A stretch of 64,000 nt of DNA, taken from Actinoplanes cyaneus. GTDB lineage: Bacteria; Actinomycetota; Actinomycetes; Mycobacteriales; Micromonosporaceae. The notes beneath the pieces are model-generated. The model saw nothing but the letters and a program-made list of their open reading frames with translations, made no database searches and was not told the origin of the DNA. Made by a program: the position numbers and the translations under genes. Positions 43,355 to 51,811 of the stretch are shown here, one piece after another (position 1 is the stretch's first letter; each line of letters opens with the position of its first letter). Where the stretch lies: NCBI RefSeq assembly GCF_016862095.1, contig NZ_BOMH01000030.1, forward strand, positions 34,920 to 98,919, written 5' to 3'.

Positions 43355-43810
43355 GTGCAGATCTCCGCGCGCGGCGACTACGCGGTCCGGGCAGCGCTCA
43401 GTTTGGCGCAGGCCTACCCGGCACTGATGTCCGCCCAGGCCATTGCCCAAGACCAGGAAATGCCCCGCAAGTTCCTCGAAGCGGTGCTCGCCGATCTACG
43501 CCGCGCCGGGGTGGTGCGGGCGCAGCGCGGCGCCGAGGGTGGGTACACGTTGTCCCATCCACCTCGGGACGTGACGATCGGCCAGATCATCCGGGCGGTC
43601 GACGGCCCGCTCGCCGGGGTGCGCGGTCTGCGCCCGGAGGAGACGCAGTACACGGGTGCCGCGGAAAACCTGCCGAATCTGTGGATCGCCGTTCGGGCAG
43701 CGGTCCGCGAGGTGCTCGACGAGGTGAGCCTGGCCGAGTTGATCAGCGGCCGGATGCCGGCCCACGTCCGCAAGCTCACCACGCGCCCGGACGCCTGGCA
43801 GCCTCGCTGA
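43355..43810 (+). CDS. Rrf2-family transcriptional regulator lacking cysteines
   Basis: A 151-residue protein starting at GTG 43355 with MQISARGDYAVRAALSLAQ, the Rrf2 N-terminus. The longer frame to 43316 adds 13 unconserved residues. The winged-helix wing reads GAEGGYTLSHPPRDVTIGQIIRAVDGPLA, also typical. Rrf2 proteins such as IscR and NsrR bind Fe-S clusters through three cysteines; here there is no cysteine at all, so any signal must be sensed another way, perhaps through CymR-like protein contacts. No adjacent sulfur or Fe-S gene is present. Confidence 0.9.
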   Translation: MQISARGDYAVRAALSLAQAYPALMSAQAIAQDQEMPRKFLEAVLADLRRAGVVRAQRGAEGGYTLSHPPRDVTIGQIIRAVDGPLAGVRGLRPEETQYTGAAENLPNLWIAVRAAVREVLDEVSLAELISGRMPAHVRKLTTRPDAWQPR

Positions 43811-43819
43811 CGGGTTCTC

Positions 43820-43872
43820 GGCTGGTCCTCAGGGTGGTTGTCCGACTCGGATGACCACCCCGAGAGCCAGCC
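43820..43872 (+). terminator. Two-part hairpin after the Rrf2 gene
   Basis: GGCTGG/CCAGCC (43820-43825 and 43867-43872) and GGGTGGT/ACCACCC (43832-43838 and 43854-43860) form a nested stem 10 bases after the Rrf2 stop. No U run follows, but the position suits a terminator. Confidence 0.6.
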
Positions 43873-44021
43873 GGGGCGCGCGACCGACCGGGACGGGCCT
43901 CTCATCGCGTACCGGGAGATGGGCTTGATCGTGAGCTGACGCGTGGTGACGTTTGTCGAAACGTCCGATCGGGAAACGTGCTGTCAATCGCACAGCTGTT
44001 CCCCCCGAAGGAGACGTTCCG

Positions 44022-44207
44022 ATGGGCCTCGTTTTCCGCAGCCGCAAGAAGTTCGGTCCGCTGATCCTGAACTTCACCGAGAACGGTTTCTCGTCCTGGA
44101 GCCTCAAGATCGGCCGCTGGTCGTGGAACTCCAAGACCCGCGCGCACCGCGTCGATCTGCCCGGCCCGCTGTCCTGGAAGCAGGACAAGTCCCGCTCCCG
44201 GTCATGA
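44022..44207 (+). CDS. DUF4236-family small protein
   Basis: A 61-residue protein preceded by GAAGGAGA. MGLVFRSRKKFGPLILNFTENGFSSWSLKIGRWSWNS follows the DUF4236 pattern, in which MGLxFRKSxxxGPxxxNxSxxG is followed by short beta strands. It is small and basic. The family is widespread and uncharacterised. Its stop overlaps the convergent gene by a few bases. Upstream bases 43873-44021 hold nothing recognisable beyond its promoter region. Confidence 0.8.
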   Translation: MGLVFRSRKKFGPLILNFTENGFSSWSLKIGRWSWNSKTRAHRVDLPGPLSWKQDKSRSRS

Positions 44208-45089
44208 CGCGGTGATCAGCACGTCCCCGCCGAGCCGGCCGTGGTCCGGGTCGCGGGTGATCACTCCGGCCTCGAGCATCAGATGCAGGACGCGGTTCGC
44301 GTCCGCGGCTCGATAGACCGTTTCGGTCAGCGCGAACGTGCGCAGGTCGCTGACCGTCGCCGCACCCACCCCGGCCAGGTACGCCAGGATCTCCCGGCGC
44401 AACGGGCCGGGGTGCGGCTGCAGCGAGATGTCGATGAGGTGGCGTTCCGGGTCACCGGGGTCGCGCAGCCGCACCCCGGCGAACTCGTCGACCGCCCAGA
44501 GCGCCTCCTTGAAGTGCTCCAGGCTCTTACCGGACCCGGTCACGAACACCACCACCTGGCCCGGCTCGTCGCCGGTCGCCAGCTCCGCCGCGGTGAGCAG
44601 CGGAAACCCCGCGTCCCGATAGGGTGCCACCGACGATTCCGGTGGCAGCACCAGCAGCGCCTCGGCCGGCTTCCCGGCCGACAGGGCCTGCACCGTGGTC
44701 ACCGCCGGCGGCTCGCTCGCGCTTCCGGCATCGAGGAAACCCAGCGCCGGTACGTTTCGTGCCCCGGCCGCCCGCAACGCGACCTCGGCCGGCGCCGCGA
44801 TGGCAAGAACGGACAGTCCCGCCCCGGCCCCCGCCTGTTGTTGAACCTCGCCGAGCCGCGTGGTGATTGTCGTCATGTCGTCACCCACGGCCACCATGGA
44901 CAGCTCGCGCCCACGGGCCAGATCGGGCAGATCGGCGAGCACCCGGACGGCCGCCTCGGCGCTCGCGCCCGCGTCCACGTCGGCGTATCCGTGCAGATAG
45001 ATGGCACGGCGCCCGCGGTGCAACGCTGCCGGCGCCCACGCTTCGAGATGGCGGATCAGCAGTTCGCGTTTGACAGTGGTGACTGACAT
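44202..45089 (-). CDS. Hypothetical protein (possibly distantly TcmP-like)
   Basis: A 295-residue cytosolic protein. The N-terminal pattern KRELLIRHLEAWAPAALHRGRRAIYLHGYADVDAG loosely recalls three-Cys-motif partner (TcmP) methyltransferase-like proteins, but the characteristic FAGPG-type motif is not present. The C-terminal about 60 residues (VSDLRTFALTETVYRAADANRVLHLMLEAGVITRDPDHGRLG) look like a winged-helix domain. I cannot assign a function. It is divergent from the TPR gene at 45167 with 77 bases between the starts. Confidence 0.6.
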   Translation of the reverse strand: MSVTTVKRELLIRHLEAWAPAALHRGRRAIYLHGYADVDAGASAEAAVRVLADLPDLARGRELSMVAVGDDMTTITTRLGEVQQQAGAGAGLSVLAIAAPAEVALRAAGARNVPALGFLDAGSASEPPAVTTVQALSAGKPAEALLVLPPESSVAPYRDAGFPLLTAAELATGDEPGQVVVFVTGSGKSLEHFKEALWAVDEFAGVRLRDPGDPERHLIDISLQPHPGPLRREILAYLAGVGAATVSDLRTFALTETVYRAADANRVLHLMLEAGVITRDPDHGRLGGDVLITAS

Positions 45090-45166
45090 GCGGATGTTCT
45101 ACCCCGTCCACTTCGCATCGGCCGTCGCACCCCAAGACTTGTACCTAGGGTATTCGCACGAGCACT

Positions 45167-46678
45167 ATGAGGTACGTGGCTCCTCCGCTCGCCGAACTCA
45201 CCGCCCAGGCACAGAACCTTTCCTCAGCCGGCGATCTCACCGGCGCCCGAGCCGTTCTCGCCGAGGTCCTGCGCACCGCGGACGCCGACCCCCGCCGCGC
45301 CACCGCCGAGCTGGCCGTCGCCGCGGCCCTCTTCGCCCGGGTCCTGATCGCGCTCGGCGACCCGCAGTCCGCCCGTCTCTGGGCCGCCTTCGCGCACGCC
45401 GCGGAAGAGCAGTTGCACGGCGCGCGCGACGAGCGCACGATAGCCGCCGCCGCCACCCACGCCGCCGTCCTGCACCGCATCGGGCAGTACGGGCGGGCCG
45501 CTCTCGTCTACCACGACCTGATCGGTGAGCTGTCGCACGTCGACGACCCGGATTCGCCGCGCGTGCTGGCCGCCGAGGCCGACCTGGCCACCGCCGAGCA
45601 CGCGGCCGGGCACTGCGCCGCGGCCCGCGCCCGGCTGACCGGTGCCTGGCGCCGCCACCAGCGTACGCATGGTGAGTCCTCGCCCGCCGGCATCAAGATG
45701 CTGGCCCGGCTCGGCGCCATGGAGCGCGAGTGCGGTCGCGACGCCGCCTCCCGGGATCATCTGGCCACCGCGCTGCGTCTGGGCGAGCAGCACCTGCCGG
45801 CCGGTCACCCGCTCACCCGGCAGGCCGCCGCGCTGGTCGCCGGCGAGCGCTCGGGCCGGCACACCTGCGGGCGGATGACCCGGCCGGGGCGCGACGACGA
45901 CACCGAGCTGCGGCCGGGCGGCTTCCGGCCGTTTCCGCGGCGCCCCACGGTCCCCGATCCGGGCGGCCGGAAACCGACCACGAGGTTCCTGCCGGCGCCG
46001 GACGACACGCTCGACGACGCCACCCAGCCCCCGCCGGACAATCTGGCCACCGACGCCAACGGCACCGTCTACCAGCAGCCGTTCTACCTCAGCGACCTGA
46101 TCCTGCCCGGCGACCCGGTCGGCCGGCACGCCCGCGCCGACACCCCGCCGCCGCTGCCCGGGCACCGCGCGCCGGGTCACGGCCCGGCCGCCGCAGCCCG
46201 GGCCACCACCACGGAGGACCCACCGCCCGGGAGTGCCGGGCGGCGCCGCGGCAGCCACCCGGCACTGCTCGCCATGGCGCTGGCGGCCGGCGTGACGACC
46301 GCCGCGGCCGTGGTGATCATGACCCTGCCGGATGCGGACGGCGCCACCACGTCACCGGCCGCGACCACCGCTACCGTCCGGCCGGTCGTGTTCAGCGCCG
46401 GCCCGGGCGCGGCCGGTTCCCCGGAGCGGGTCACCCTGCGCGACAACGGCGCCGGGGTTACGCTGAGCTGGGGTTATCCGGAGTCGGCGACGGGGCCGGT
46501 GGTGATCTCCGGCGGGCGCGGCGGGCAGTCGGCTTCCGAGTTCCAGCGGCTCTCCCCCGGCGCGACCACCTACGAGGTCTACCAGCTCGACGAGCGGCAG
46601 GACTACTGCTTCACCGTCGCCGTGCAGACGCCCGGCGGCCAGCTCGCCTCTTCCGCCCCGGTCTGCACGGCCCGGTGA
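45167..46678 (+). CDS. TPR protein with single membrane span and Fn3-like C-terminus
   Basis: A 503-residue protein. Residues 1-225 are TPR-like helices (LAELTAQAQNLSSAGDLTGARAVLAEVLRTA). A long Pro/Arg-rich disordered linker (230-360) leads to one transmembrane helix at about 365-387 (ALLAMALAAGVTTAAAVVIM). The extracellular C-terminus (about 410-503) resembles a fibronectin type III domain (VTLSWGYPESATGPVVISGG, YQLDERQDYCFTVAVQT). I do not recognise the gene, but the cytosolic-helix/TM/beta-sandwich layout is like that at 38035-40449. A TPR-GGDEF gene follows 91 bases later. Confidence 0.75.
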   Translation: MRYVAPPLAELTAQAQNLSSAGDLTGARAVLAEVLRTADADPRRATAELAVAAALFARVLIALGDPQSARLWAAFAHAAEEQLHGARDERTIAAAATHAAVLHRIGQYGRAALVYHDLIGELSHVDDPDSPRVLAAEADLATAEHAAGHCAAARARLTGAWRRHQRTHGESSPAGIKMLARLGAMERECGRDAASRDHLATALRLGEQHLPAGHPLTRQAAALVAGERSGRHTCGRMTRPGRDDDTELRPGGFRPFPRRPTVPDPGGRKPTTRFLPAPDDTLDDATQPPPDNLATDANGTVYQQPFYLSDLILPGDPVGRHARADTPPPLPGHRAPGHGPAAAARATTTEDPPPGSAGRRRGSHPALLAMALAAGVTTAAAVVIMTLPDADGATTSPAATTATVRPVVFSAGPGAAGSPERVTLRDNGAGVTLSWGYPESATGPVVISGGRGGQSASEFQRLSPGATTYEVYQLDERQDYCFTVAVQTPGGQLASSAPVCTAR

Positions 46679-46769
46679 ACGTGCACCCGGATCGCACCCG
46701 GCGGGGAACCGTGTTGCTCCCGTGGCACCGGATTCTTGGCCGTCACGGCGACTACAGGAAGCAGGGACA

Positions 46770-48353
46770 GTGACGACCGAGACGGCGAACTGTGTCCCCA
46801 CCACCGGGCTCGACGAGCTCGGTGCCCTCGAGGCCGCCGTGGCGGAGCTGGAGAGCAGGCCCAACTCCCAGTTCCGTACCGTCGGCGACCCGGCTGCCGA
46901 GCTTCGCCGCCGCGCCGGGGAACTCGGTGCCGAGGAGCTCTTCCAGCGCGCCGAGCTGCTGCTCGCCTCGGTCGACCTGCGCGAGGGGCGGATCGGTGAG
47001 GGCGGGCAGAGCGCGCACCGCGTCCGGGCCTGGGCGGAGGAGCACCATTCCCTGCACCTGCTGGCTCGGGCGCACCGCCAGCTGTCACTGTTCTACCGGT
47101 ACGTGGGTGACTCCGCGGACGGGCTGAAGCACGCCGTCGAGTCGGTCGCGCACATGCGGGACGACTGGCCCGTCACCATGCGGGCCCAGCTGCTGATGTC
47201 GCTGTCGGTGGCCCTGGAGGAGTCGGGTTCCCGGGCGGAGGGCGCACGGCGCGCGCGGGAGGCCCTGGCGCTCACCGTGGCCGGCGGCGACCACGAGAAC
47301 ACCATCCTGGCGCTGAACAACATGGTCTACAGCGCCTACGAGGTCGACGACGAGGCCACCGCCCGCGCGATGGTCGCCGAGATGCACGAGCTGCAGGCCC
47401 GGACGGGTCACCGTTTCGGCGCGAACGAGCTGGACACGATGGCCCGCGTCGAGCTGATGGGCGGCCACTACGACGAGGTGGAGGCGCTGCTCACCCCGGT
47501 GCTGGCCGACCTGGTCGCGGCGAACGAGGGCGACGCGATCGCCGAGTGCCAGCTCACCCTGGCGCTGGCCCGGCGCCTGGCCGGGCGGTACCCGGAGGCC
47601 CAGGCCGCCCTCGACGCCAACCTGCGCATCTGCGAGGAGCGCGGGCTGGCCGCGGTCCGCGCCCGGATCCGCGAGGAGCAGGCCGCGCTCTACGCCGCCA
47701 CCGGGCGCTACGCCGAGGCGTACGAGGAGCACCGCGCCTTCCACACCGAGACCACCGCTCTGCTATCCGCGCAGCGTGACGCCCGGGCCCGCGCGCTGCA
47801 GGCGGTCTTCGAGGCCAACGAGGCGCGGCGGGCCAGTGAGCACTTCCGCGAGATGGCGCATCGGGACGCGCTGACCGGGCTCTACAACCGCCGCTACATC
47901 AACGAGCGGCTCCCCGCCCTGCTCGCCGAGGCGGCGGCCGGCGGCGGGCCGATCTCGCTCGCCATCGTCGACCTGGACCACTTCAAGCGGGTCAACGACA
48001 CGCTCTCGCACGCGACCGGTGACAGCGTCCTGCAGAACGTGGCCGAGCTGCTGGAGGAGGCCACCCCCGGGCCGGCGCTCGCGGCGCGGATGGGTGGCGA
48101 GGAGTTCCTCCTGGTCTTCCCCGGGGTCGGCCCGGAGGACGCGGCGGTCCGCTGCGAGCGCCTGCGCCTGCGGATCCGGGCGCACGCCTGGGGGCCGATC
48201 ACCGGCACCCTCCCGGTCACCACCAGCATCGGGGTCACCACCTCGCTGGACGGGCTCGGCGCCGTGAAGACGCTGCTCTCCCAGGCCGACCGCAACCTCT
48301 ACGCCGCGAAGCACAACGGCCGCGACCGCGTGGTCGCCGACACGGTGATCTGA
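46770..48353 (+). CDS. TPR-GGDEF diguanylate cyclase
   Basis: A 527-residue protein starting at GTG 46770. The first about 340 residues are TPR-like repeats (RVRAWAEEHHSLHLLARAHRQLSLFYRYVG). A helical linker leads to a GGDEF domain: AHRDALTGLYNRRYINERLPALL, VDLDHFKRVNDTLSH and the active-site GGEEF at 442-446. It should make cyclic di-GMP from GTP. No RxxD inhibitory site is seen five residues before GGEEF, so product inhibition may be absent. In sporulating actinobacteria c-di-GMP controls development through BldD. The protein is cytosolic. Confidence 0.92.
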   Translation: MTTETANCVPTTGLDELGALEAAVAELESRPNSQFRTVGDPAAELRRRAGELGAEELFQRAELLLASVDLREGRIGEGGQSAHRVRAWAEEHHSLHLLARAHRQLSLFYRYVGDSADGLKHAVESVAHMRDDWPVTMRAQLLMSLSVALEESGSRAEGARRAREALALTVAGGDHENTILALNNMVYSAYEVDDEATARAMVAEMHELQARTGHRFGANELDTMARVELMGGHYDEVEALLTPVLADLVAANEGDAIAECQLTLALARRLAGRYPEAQAALDANLRICEERGLAAVRARIREEQAALYAATGRYAEAYEEHRAFHTETTALLSAQRDARARALQAVFEANEARRASEHFREMAHRDALTGLYNRRYINERLPALLAEAAAGGGPISLAIVDLDHFKRVNDTLSHATGDSVLQNVAELLEEATPGPALAARMGGEEFLLVFPGVGPEDAAVRCERLRLRIRAHAWGPITGTLPVTTSIGVTTSLDGLGAVKTLLSQADRNLYAAKHNGRDRVVADTVI

Positions 48354-48364
48354 CGCCCCAGCCT

Positions 48365-48396
48365 GCTCGCCGGGGCGTCCTACGGCGTCCCGGCGA
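48365..48396. terminator. Bidirectional hairpin between GGDEF and DinB genes
   Basis: CTCGCCGGG (48365-48373) pairs with CCCGGCGAG (48388-48396), and further pairs continue inward, between two convergent stops at 48353 and 48410. Confidence 0.75.
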
Positions 48397-48409
48397 GCGG
48401 CCGGGGCGG

Positions 48410-48919
48410 TCACTCGCCGACGGCGCCGACCGACAGCTCCACCACGATGTCCACGTGGCCGACGTGCCGGGCGTACTCCTGGACCAGGTGGAACAGGATC
48501 CGCTCCAGGGTCGGCGGCTCGGCCCCGTCCCAGCGCGGCCCCGGCTTGCCGACGGCGCTCAGCTCGTGCTTCGCGATCACCTCGGTGGTGTGCGCGCCCT
48601 GCGTCCGCAGCGCCTCGGCGAGCTCGGCGAAGCTCTCCCCGGGCGGGACGTACCAGCGGTCGACGTTGCGGTCACCCCACGGGTCGTCGAATGCCACTCC
48701 CTCGAAGCCCCACTCGATCCAGCGCAGCTCGACGTACCGCAGATGTTTGACGAGCTCGACCGGCGTCCAGCCGGACGGCAGGCGGCTGGTCCTGCGCTCG
48801 GATTCGGGGAGCGCCGAGACCTTGGCGAGCAGGGTCTCGCGGAAGTACGTCAGGTAGCCCGAGAAGACGTCAGCGGTGCCGGCGGCGGGGCGGGTAGGCG
48901 ACGGAAACTCGATCGTCAT
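48410..48919 (-). CDS. DinB/DUF664-family protein
   Basis: A 169-residue four-helix-bundle protein. The metal-binding histidines expected in DinB/DUF664 (mycothiol-dependent transferase-like) proteins are visible in LVKHLRYVE and LFHLVQEYARHVGHVDI. The segment SGWTPVELVKHL is family-typical. It probably catalyses a thiol-dependent transfer or detoxification using mycothiol, the actinobacterial thiol. ATG 48919 was taken; a longer frame to 49258 would overlap the divergent GNAT gene completely. Only 28 bases separate the two divergent starts. Confidence 0.88.
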   Translation of the reverse strand: MTIEFPSPTRPAAGTADVFSGYLTYFRETLLAKVSALPESERRTSRLPSGWTPVELVKHLRYVELRWIEWGFEGVAFDDPWGDRNVDRWYVPPGESFAELAEALRTQGAHTTEVIAKHELSAVGKPGPRWDGAEPPTLERILFHLVQEYARHVGHVDIVVELSVGAVGE

Positions 48920-48947
48920 GCCGCGAGTATGCGGGTTGGATGACGGG

Positions 48948-49418
48948 ATGAGCGCTCTGCGGGTACGGCGTGCCGGGGCCGACGATCGTGCGACGGTGCA
49001 ACGCCTGGTCAGCGAGGCGTGGCACGGTTCGCTGCTGGTGGTGCACGGTGTCACATACGACGCTGCCGGGCTGCCCGCGCTGATCGCCGAGCGCGACGGC
49101 GAGGTCGCCGGCCTGCTGACGTACCACCTCGACGGCGACGCCCTGGAGATCGTCTCGCTGAACGCGTTCACCACCGGCGCCGGCGTGGGCAGCGCCCTGG
49201 TCGAGGCCGCGCGGGAGCTCGCCCCGGCCCGGCTCTGGGTGGTGACCACCAACGACAACCTGGACGCGCTGCGCTTCTACCAGCGCCGGGGCTTCCGGAT
49301 CGTGGCCGTCGCGCCGGACGCGGTCGACGCCGCCCGCCGGATCAAGCCGTCGATCCCGCTGATCGGCGAGCACGGCATCCCTCTCCGCGACGAGATCACC
49401 CTGGAGATCCGGTTGTAA
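48948..49418 (+). CDS. GNAT-family acetyltransferase
   Basis: A 156-residue GNAT protein starting at ATG 48948 (MSALRVRRAGADDRATVQRLV). The acetyl-CoA pyrophosphate loop is weakly conserved as NAFTTGAGVGSALVEAARELA. LWVVTTNDNLDALRFYQRRGFRIV is the standard C-terminal motif. Substrate unknown. It is divergent from the DinB gene across only 28 bases, so their promoters overlap. Confidence 0.88.
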   Translation: MSALRVRRAGADDRATVQRLVSEAWHGSLLVVHGVTYDAAGLPALIAERDGEVAGLLTYHLDGDALEIVSLNAFTTGAGVGSALVEAARELAPARLWVVTTNDNLDALRFYQRRGFRIVAVAPDAVDAARRIKPSIPLIGEHGIPLRDEITLEIRL

Positions 49419-49475
49419 CACGTCGGAAATCCCTGGGTGCCCGGGCCGAAACCGATCGCGGTGACGCTGACCCGC

Positions 49476-50768
49476 ATGCCCGCACACCTGAACTCCGGGG
49501 ACACCGCCTGGCTGCTGGTCAGCGCCGCTCTGGTGCTGCTGATGATCCCCGGCCTGGCCCTCTTCTACGGCGGCATGGTGCGCATCAAGAGCACCCTGAA
49601 CATGCTGATGATGACGTTCGCCTGCCTGGCCGTGGTCAGCGTGATCTGGGTGACCTTCGGGTATTCGCTGGCGTTCGGGCCGGACACCGGGGGTGGCCTG
49701 ATCGGCAACCTCAGCCTGGCCGGGATGGCCGGCGTCGGACCGGATTCGATCACCGGCTCGACCCCGACGCTGGTCTTCGCGGCGTTCCAGATGATGTTCG
49801 CGATCATCACGGCCGCCCTGCTCAGCGGCGCGATCGCGGACCGGGCGAAGTTCAGCACCTGGGTGGTGTTCGTGGCGATCTGGGTGACGGTGGTCTACGC
49901 ACCGATCGCGCACTGGGTCTTCACCCCGGACGGCTGGATCGCCGCCCACCTGCGGATCCTCGACCTGGCCGGCGGCACCGTCGTCGAGATCAACTCGGGT
50001 GCGTCCGGCCTGGCGCTGGCGATCGTTCTCGGTCAGCGGCTGGGCTTCCGCTCCGAGCCGATGCGCCCGCACAGCCTGCCGCTGGTCGTGCTCGGCGCCG
50101 GGCTGCTCTGGTTCGGCTGGTTCGGTTTCAACGCCGGGTCGGCGCTCGCCGCGAACGGGTCGGCGGCCCTCGCGTTCTTCAACACCCAGGTCTCCGGCGC
50201 CGCCGGCATCGCCGGTTGGCTGATCGTCGAACGCCTGCGTGACGGCCATGCCACCACGCTCGGAGCGGCGTCGGGCGCGGTCGCCGGGCTGGTCGCGATC
50301 ACCCCGGCGTGCGGCTCGGTGAACCCGTTCTGCGCCCTGCTGATCGGCGTCGCCGCGGGCACCCTGTGCGGGTACGTCGTCGGCCTCAAGCACCGGCTCG
50401 GCCTCGACGACTCCCTGGACGTGGCCGGCGTGCACGGCGTCGGCGGCTTCCTCGGCACGATCCTGATCGGTCTGTTCGCCACCGCCACGGCGACGGGCGG
50501 CCCGCGTGGCCTGTTCTTCGGCGGCGGCCTCTCCCTGTTCGGGCGTCAGGCGCTCGCGGCGATCACGGTCGCGGCGTTCTCGTTCACGGCCACATGGATC
50601 GTCGCGACCGTCCTGAACCGCACGATCGGCTTCCGCGTCGACCCCGAGCACGAACACGGTGGCCTCGACCTGGCGGTGCACGGCGAATCCGCCTACGACC
50701 TCGGCGTCACCGGCGCCAACTCCGGCCACGCCTCCCGCCCCGCGATCCACCGCCCGGTCGACGCCTGA
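49476..50768 (+). CDS. amt: Ammonium transporter (Amt family)
   Basis: A 430-residue (from ATG 49476) eleven-span ammonium channel. SGDTAWLLVSAALVLLMIPGLALFYGGMVR is the Amt N-terminus. The twin pore histidines are in YAPIAHWVF and DVAGVHGVGG, and NAGSALAANGSAALAF is also conserved. It is encoded alone, with no glnK beside it, so it may act constitutively or with a distant PII protein. GTG starts at 49437 and 49461 are possible; none has a clear ribosome-binding site. The C-terminal tail after FRVDPEHEHGGLDLAVHGESAYD is short. Confidence 0.94.
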   Translation: MPAHLNSGDTAWLLVSAALVLLMIPGLALFYGGMVRIKSTLNMLMMTFACLAVVSVIWVTFGYSLAFGPDTGGGLIGNLSLAGMAGVGPDSITGSTPTLVFAAFQMMFAIITAALLSGAIADRAKFSTWVVFVAIWVTVVYAPIAHWVFTPDGWIAAHLRILDLAGGTVVEINSGASGLALAIVLGQRLGFRSEPMRPHSLPLVVLGAGLLWFGWFGFNAGSALAANGSAALAFFNTQVSGAAGIAGWLIVERLRDGHATTLGAASGAVAGLVAITPACGSVNPFCALLIGVAAGTLCGYVVGLKHRLGLDDSLDVAGVHGVGGFLGTILIGLFATATATGGPRGLFFGGGLSLFGRQALAAITVAAFSFTATWIVATVLNRTIGFRVDPEHEHGGLDLAVHGESAYDLGVTGANSGHASRPAIHRPVDA

Positions 50769-50866
50769 CCCCGCAGATCAACCCCCTTCGCGCGTACGCC
50801 GTGAGCCCGCGCCCCTGGCACTCCCGCGAGCACCGCCGTTCCCGCTCCCCAGCCGCGCTCCCGCCC

Positions 50867-50923
50867 CCAGCTGGTCCTCATGGACGTAATGAGGCACGAA
50901 TAACGTCCATGAGGACCAGCTGG
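50867..50923. repeat. Perfect 21-base inverted repeat between convergent genes
   Basis: Bases 50867-50887 are the exact reverse complement of 50903-50923, with a 15-base AT-richer spacer. The repeat lies between the stops of amt and the EEP hydrolase gene. It could be a bidirectional terminator, but the stem contains ATGGAC-type sequence unlike the usual GC stems here and no U run follows. Confidence 0.85.
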
Positions 50924-50985
50924 AACCCCACACCGCGGCCCACGCCGGCCCCGGGCGAAGCTCGCGAACCCGCCCGGCGGCCGGG

Positions 50986-51777
50986 TCACAGGTCGAGATC
51001 GACCCGGACCGGATAGTGGTCGGAGGCGTGCTCGGCGGGGCCGCCGCGGACCACCCGCATGTCGTGGGCGCGCTCCGCCACCGAGGACGTCGCGAGCACG
51101 TAGTCGAGGCGCATGCCGCCGAACTCGCGCCCGCCGCCCTGCGTGGTCGGCACGGTCCGCCCGTCCCCGCTGCCGGCCGAGCGCCACAGGTCGGCCAGCC
51201 CGGCCGACCCGAACGCCGCCAGGGCGCGGCTGTCGACCCGCCCGTCGGGGTAGAGGTGCCGCTTGCGGAACAGCGCGTGCTGACTGGCCAGCGCCTCGGT
51301 GTGGTCGCTGACCGGGTCGAGCCCGTTGAGGTCCCCGGCGACCACGACACGCGCGGAGGAATCGACGTAGCGGGCGGCGAGCCATCGGGCCTCCCGCATC
51401 CGGCGGTACGGCGAGAACGGGTTCAGATGTGCGCTGACCACCGTCAACGGCCCACTCGTGGTGGCGATCACGGCGACCGCGGCCGCGTGGTGCAGCCGCC
51501 AGGTGACGCTCGCCGTGTGCGTGAACACCAGCGGGTCACGGATCAGCACCGCCACCGGCATCCCGATCAGGGACCGGGCCAGGTGCGCCGTCATCCCGAC
51601 CGCCCCGGCCAGCTCGGTCATCCGCCGCTCGTCGTTGCGGGTGAAGTCCCGCAGCTCCTGAAGGCACAGGATGTCGGGTTTCTCCGCGGCGATCACCTCG
51701 GCGATGGCCGGCAGCCGGAAGCGCTGCCCGCGGTCCACCCCACCGGTCTTGATGTTCCACGTCATGAAGCGCAGCAT
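50986..51777 (-). CDS. Endonuclease/exonuclease/phosphatase (EEP) family hydrolase
   Basis: A 263-residue protein with all EEP motifs: TWNIKTGG (Asn), CLQELRDF (metal-binding Glu), SAHLNPFS, VVAGDLNGLD (Asp/Asn), MRLDYVLAT and SDHYPVRVDL (catalytic Asp-His). The family cleaves phosphodiester bonds in nucleic acids, inositol phosphates or sphingomyelin. No signal peptide is seen. It begins 34 bases after the double-PAP2 gene and is the last member of the dagK-like/yihY/PAP2/EEP operon, which suggests a lipid-phosphate substrate. Confidence 0.9.
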   Translation of the reverse strand: MLRFMTWNIKTGGVDRGQRFRLPAIAEVIAAEKPDILCLQELRDFTRNDERRMTELAGAVGMTAHLARSLIGMPVAVLIRDPLVFTHTASVTWRLHHAAAVAVIATTSGPLTVVSAHLNPFSPYRRMREARWLAARYVDSSARVVVAGDLNGLDPVSDHTEALASQHALFRKRHLYPDGRVDSRALAAFGSAGLADLWRSAGSGDGRTVPTTQGGGREFGGMRLDYVLATSSVAERAHDMRVVRGGPAEHASDHYPVRVDLDL

Positions 51778-51811
51778 CGTTGACCTCCGAGGGAAGGGTC
51801 GTCGAGCACCA

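Noticed and set aside
48870..50750. A 626-codon minus-strand frame opposite GNAT and Amt genes
   Set aside because: It spans two well-identified plus-strand genes and is charge-rich low-complexity sequence.
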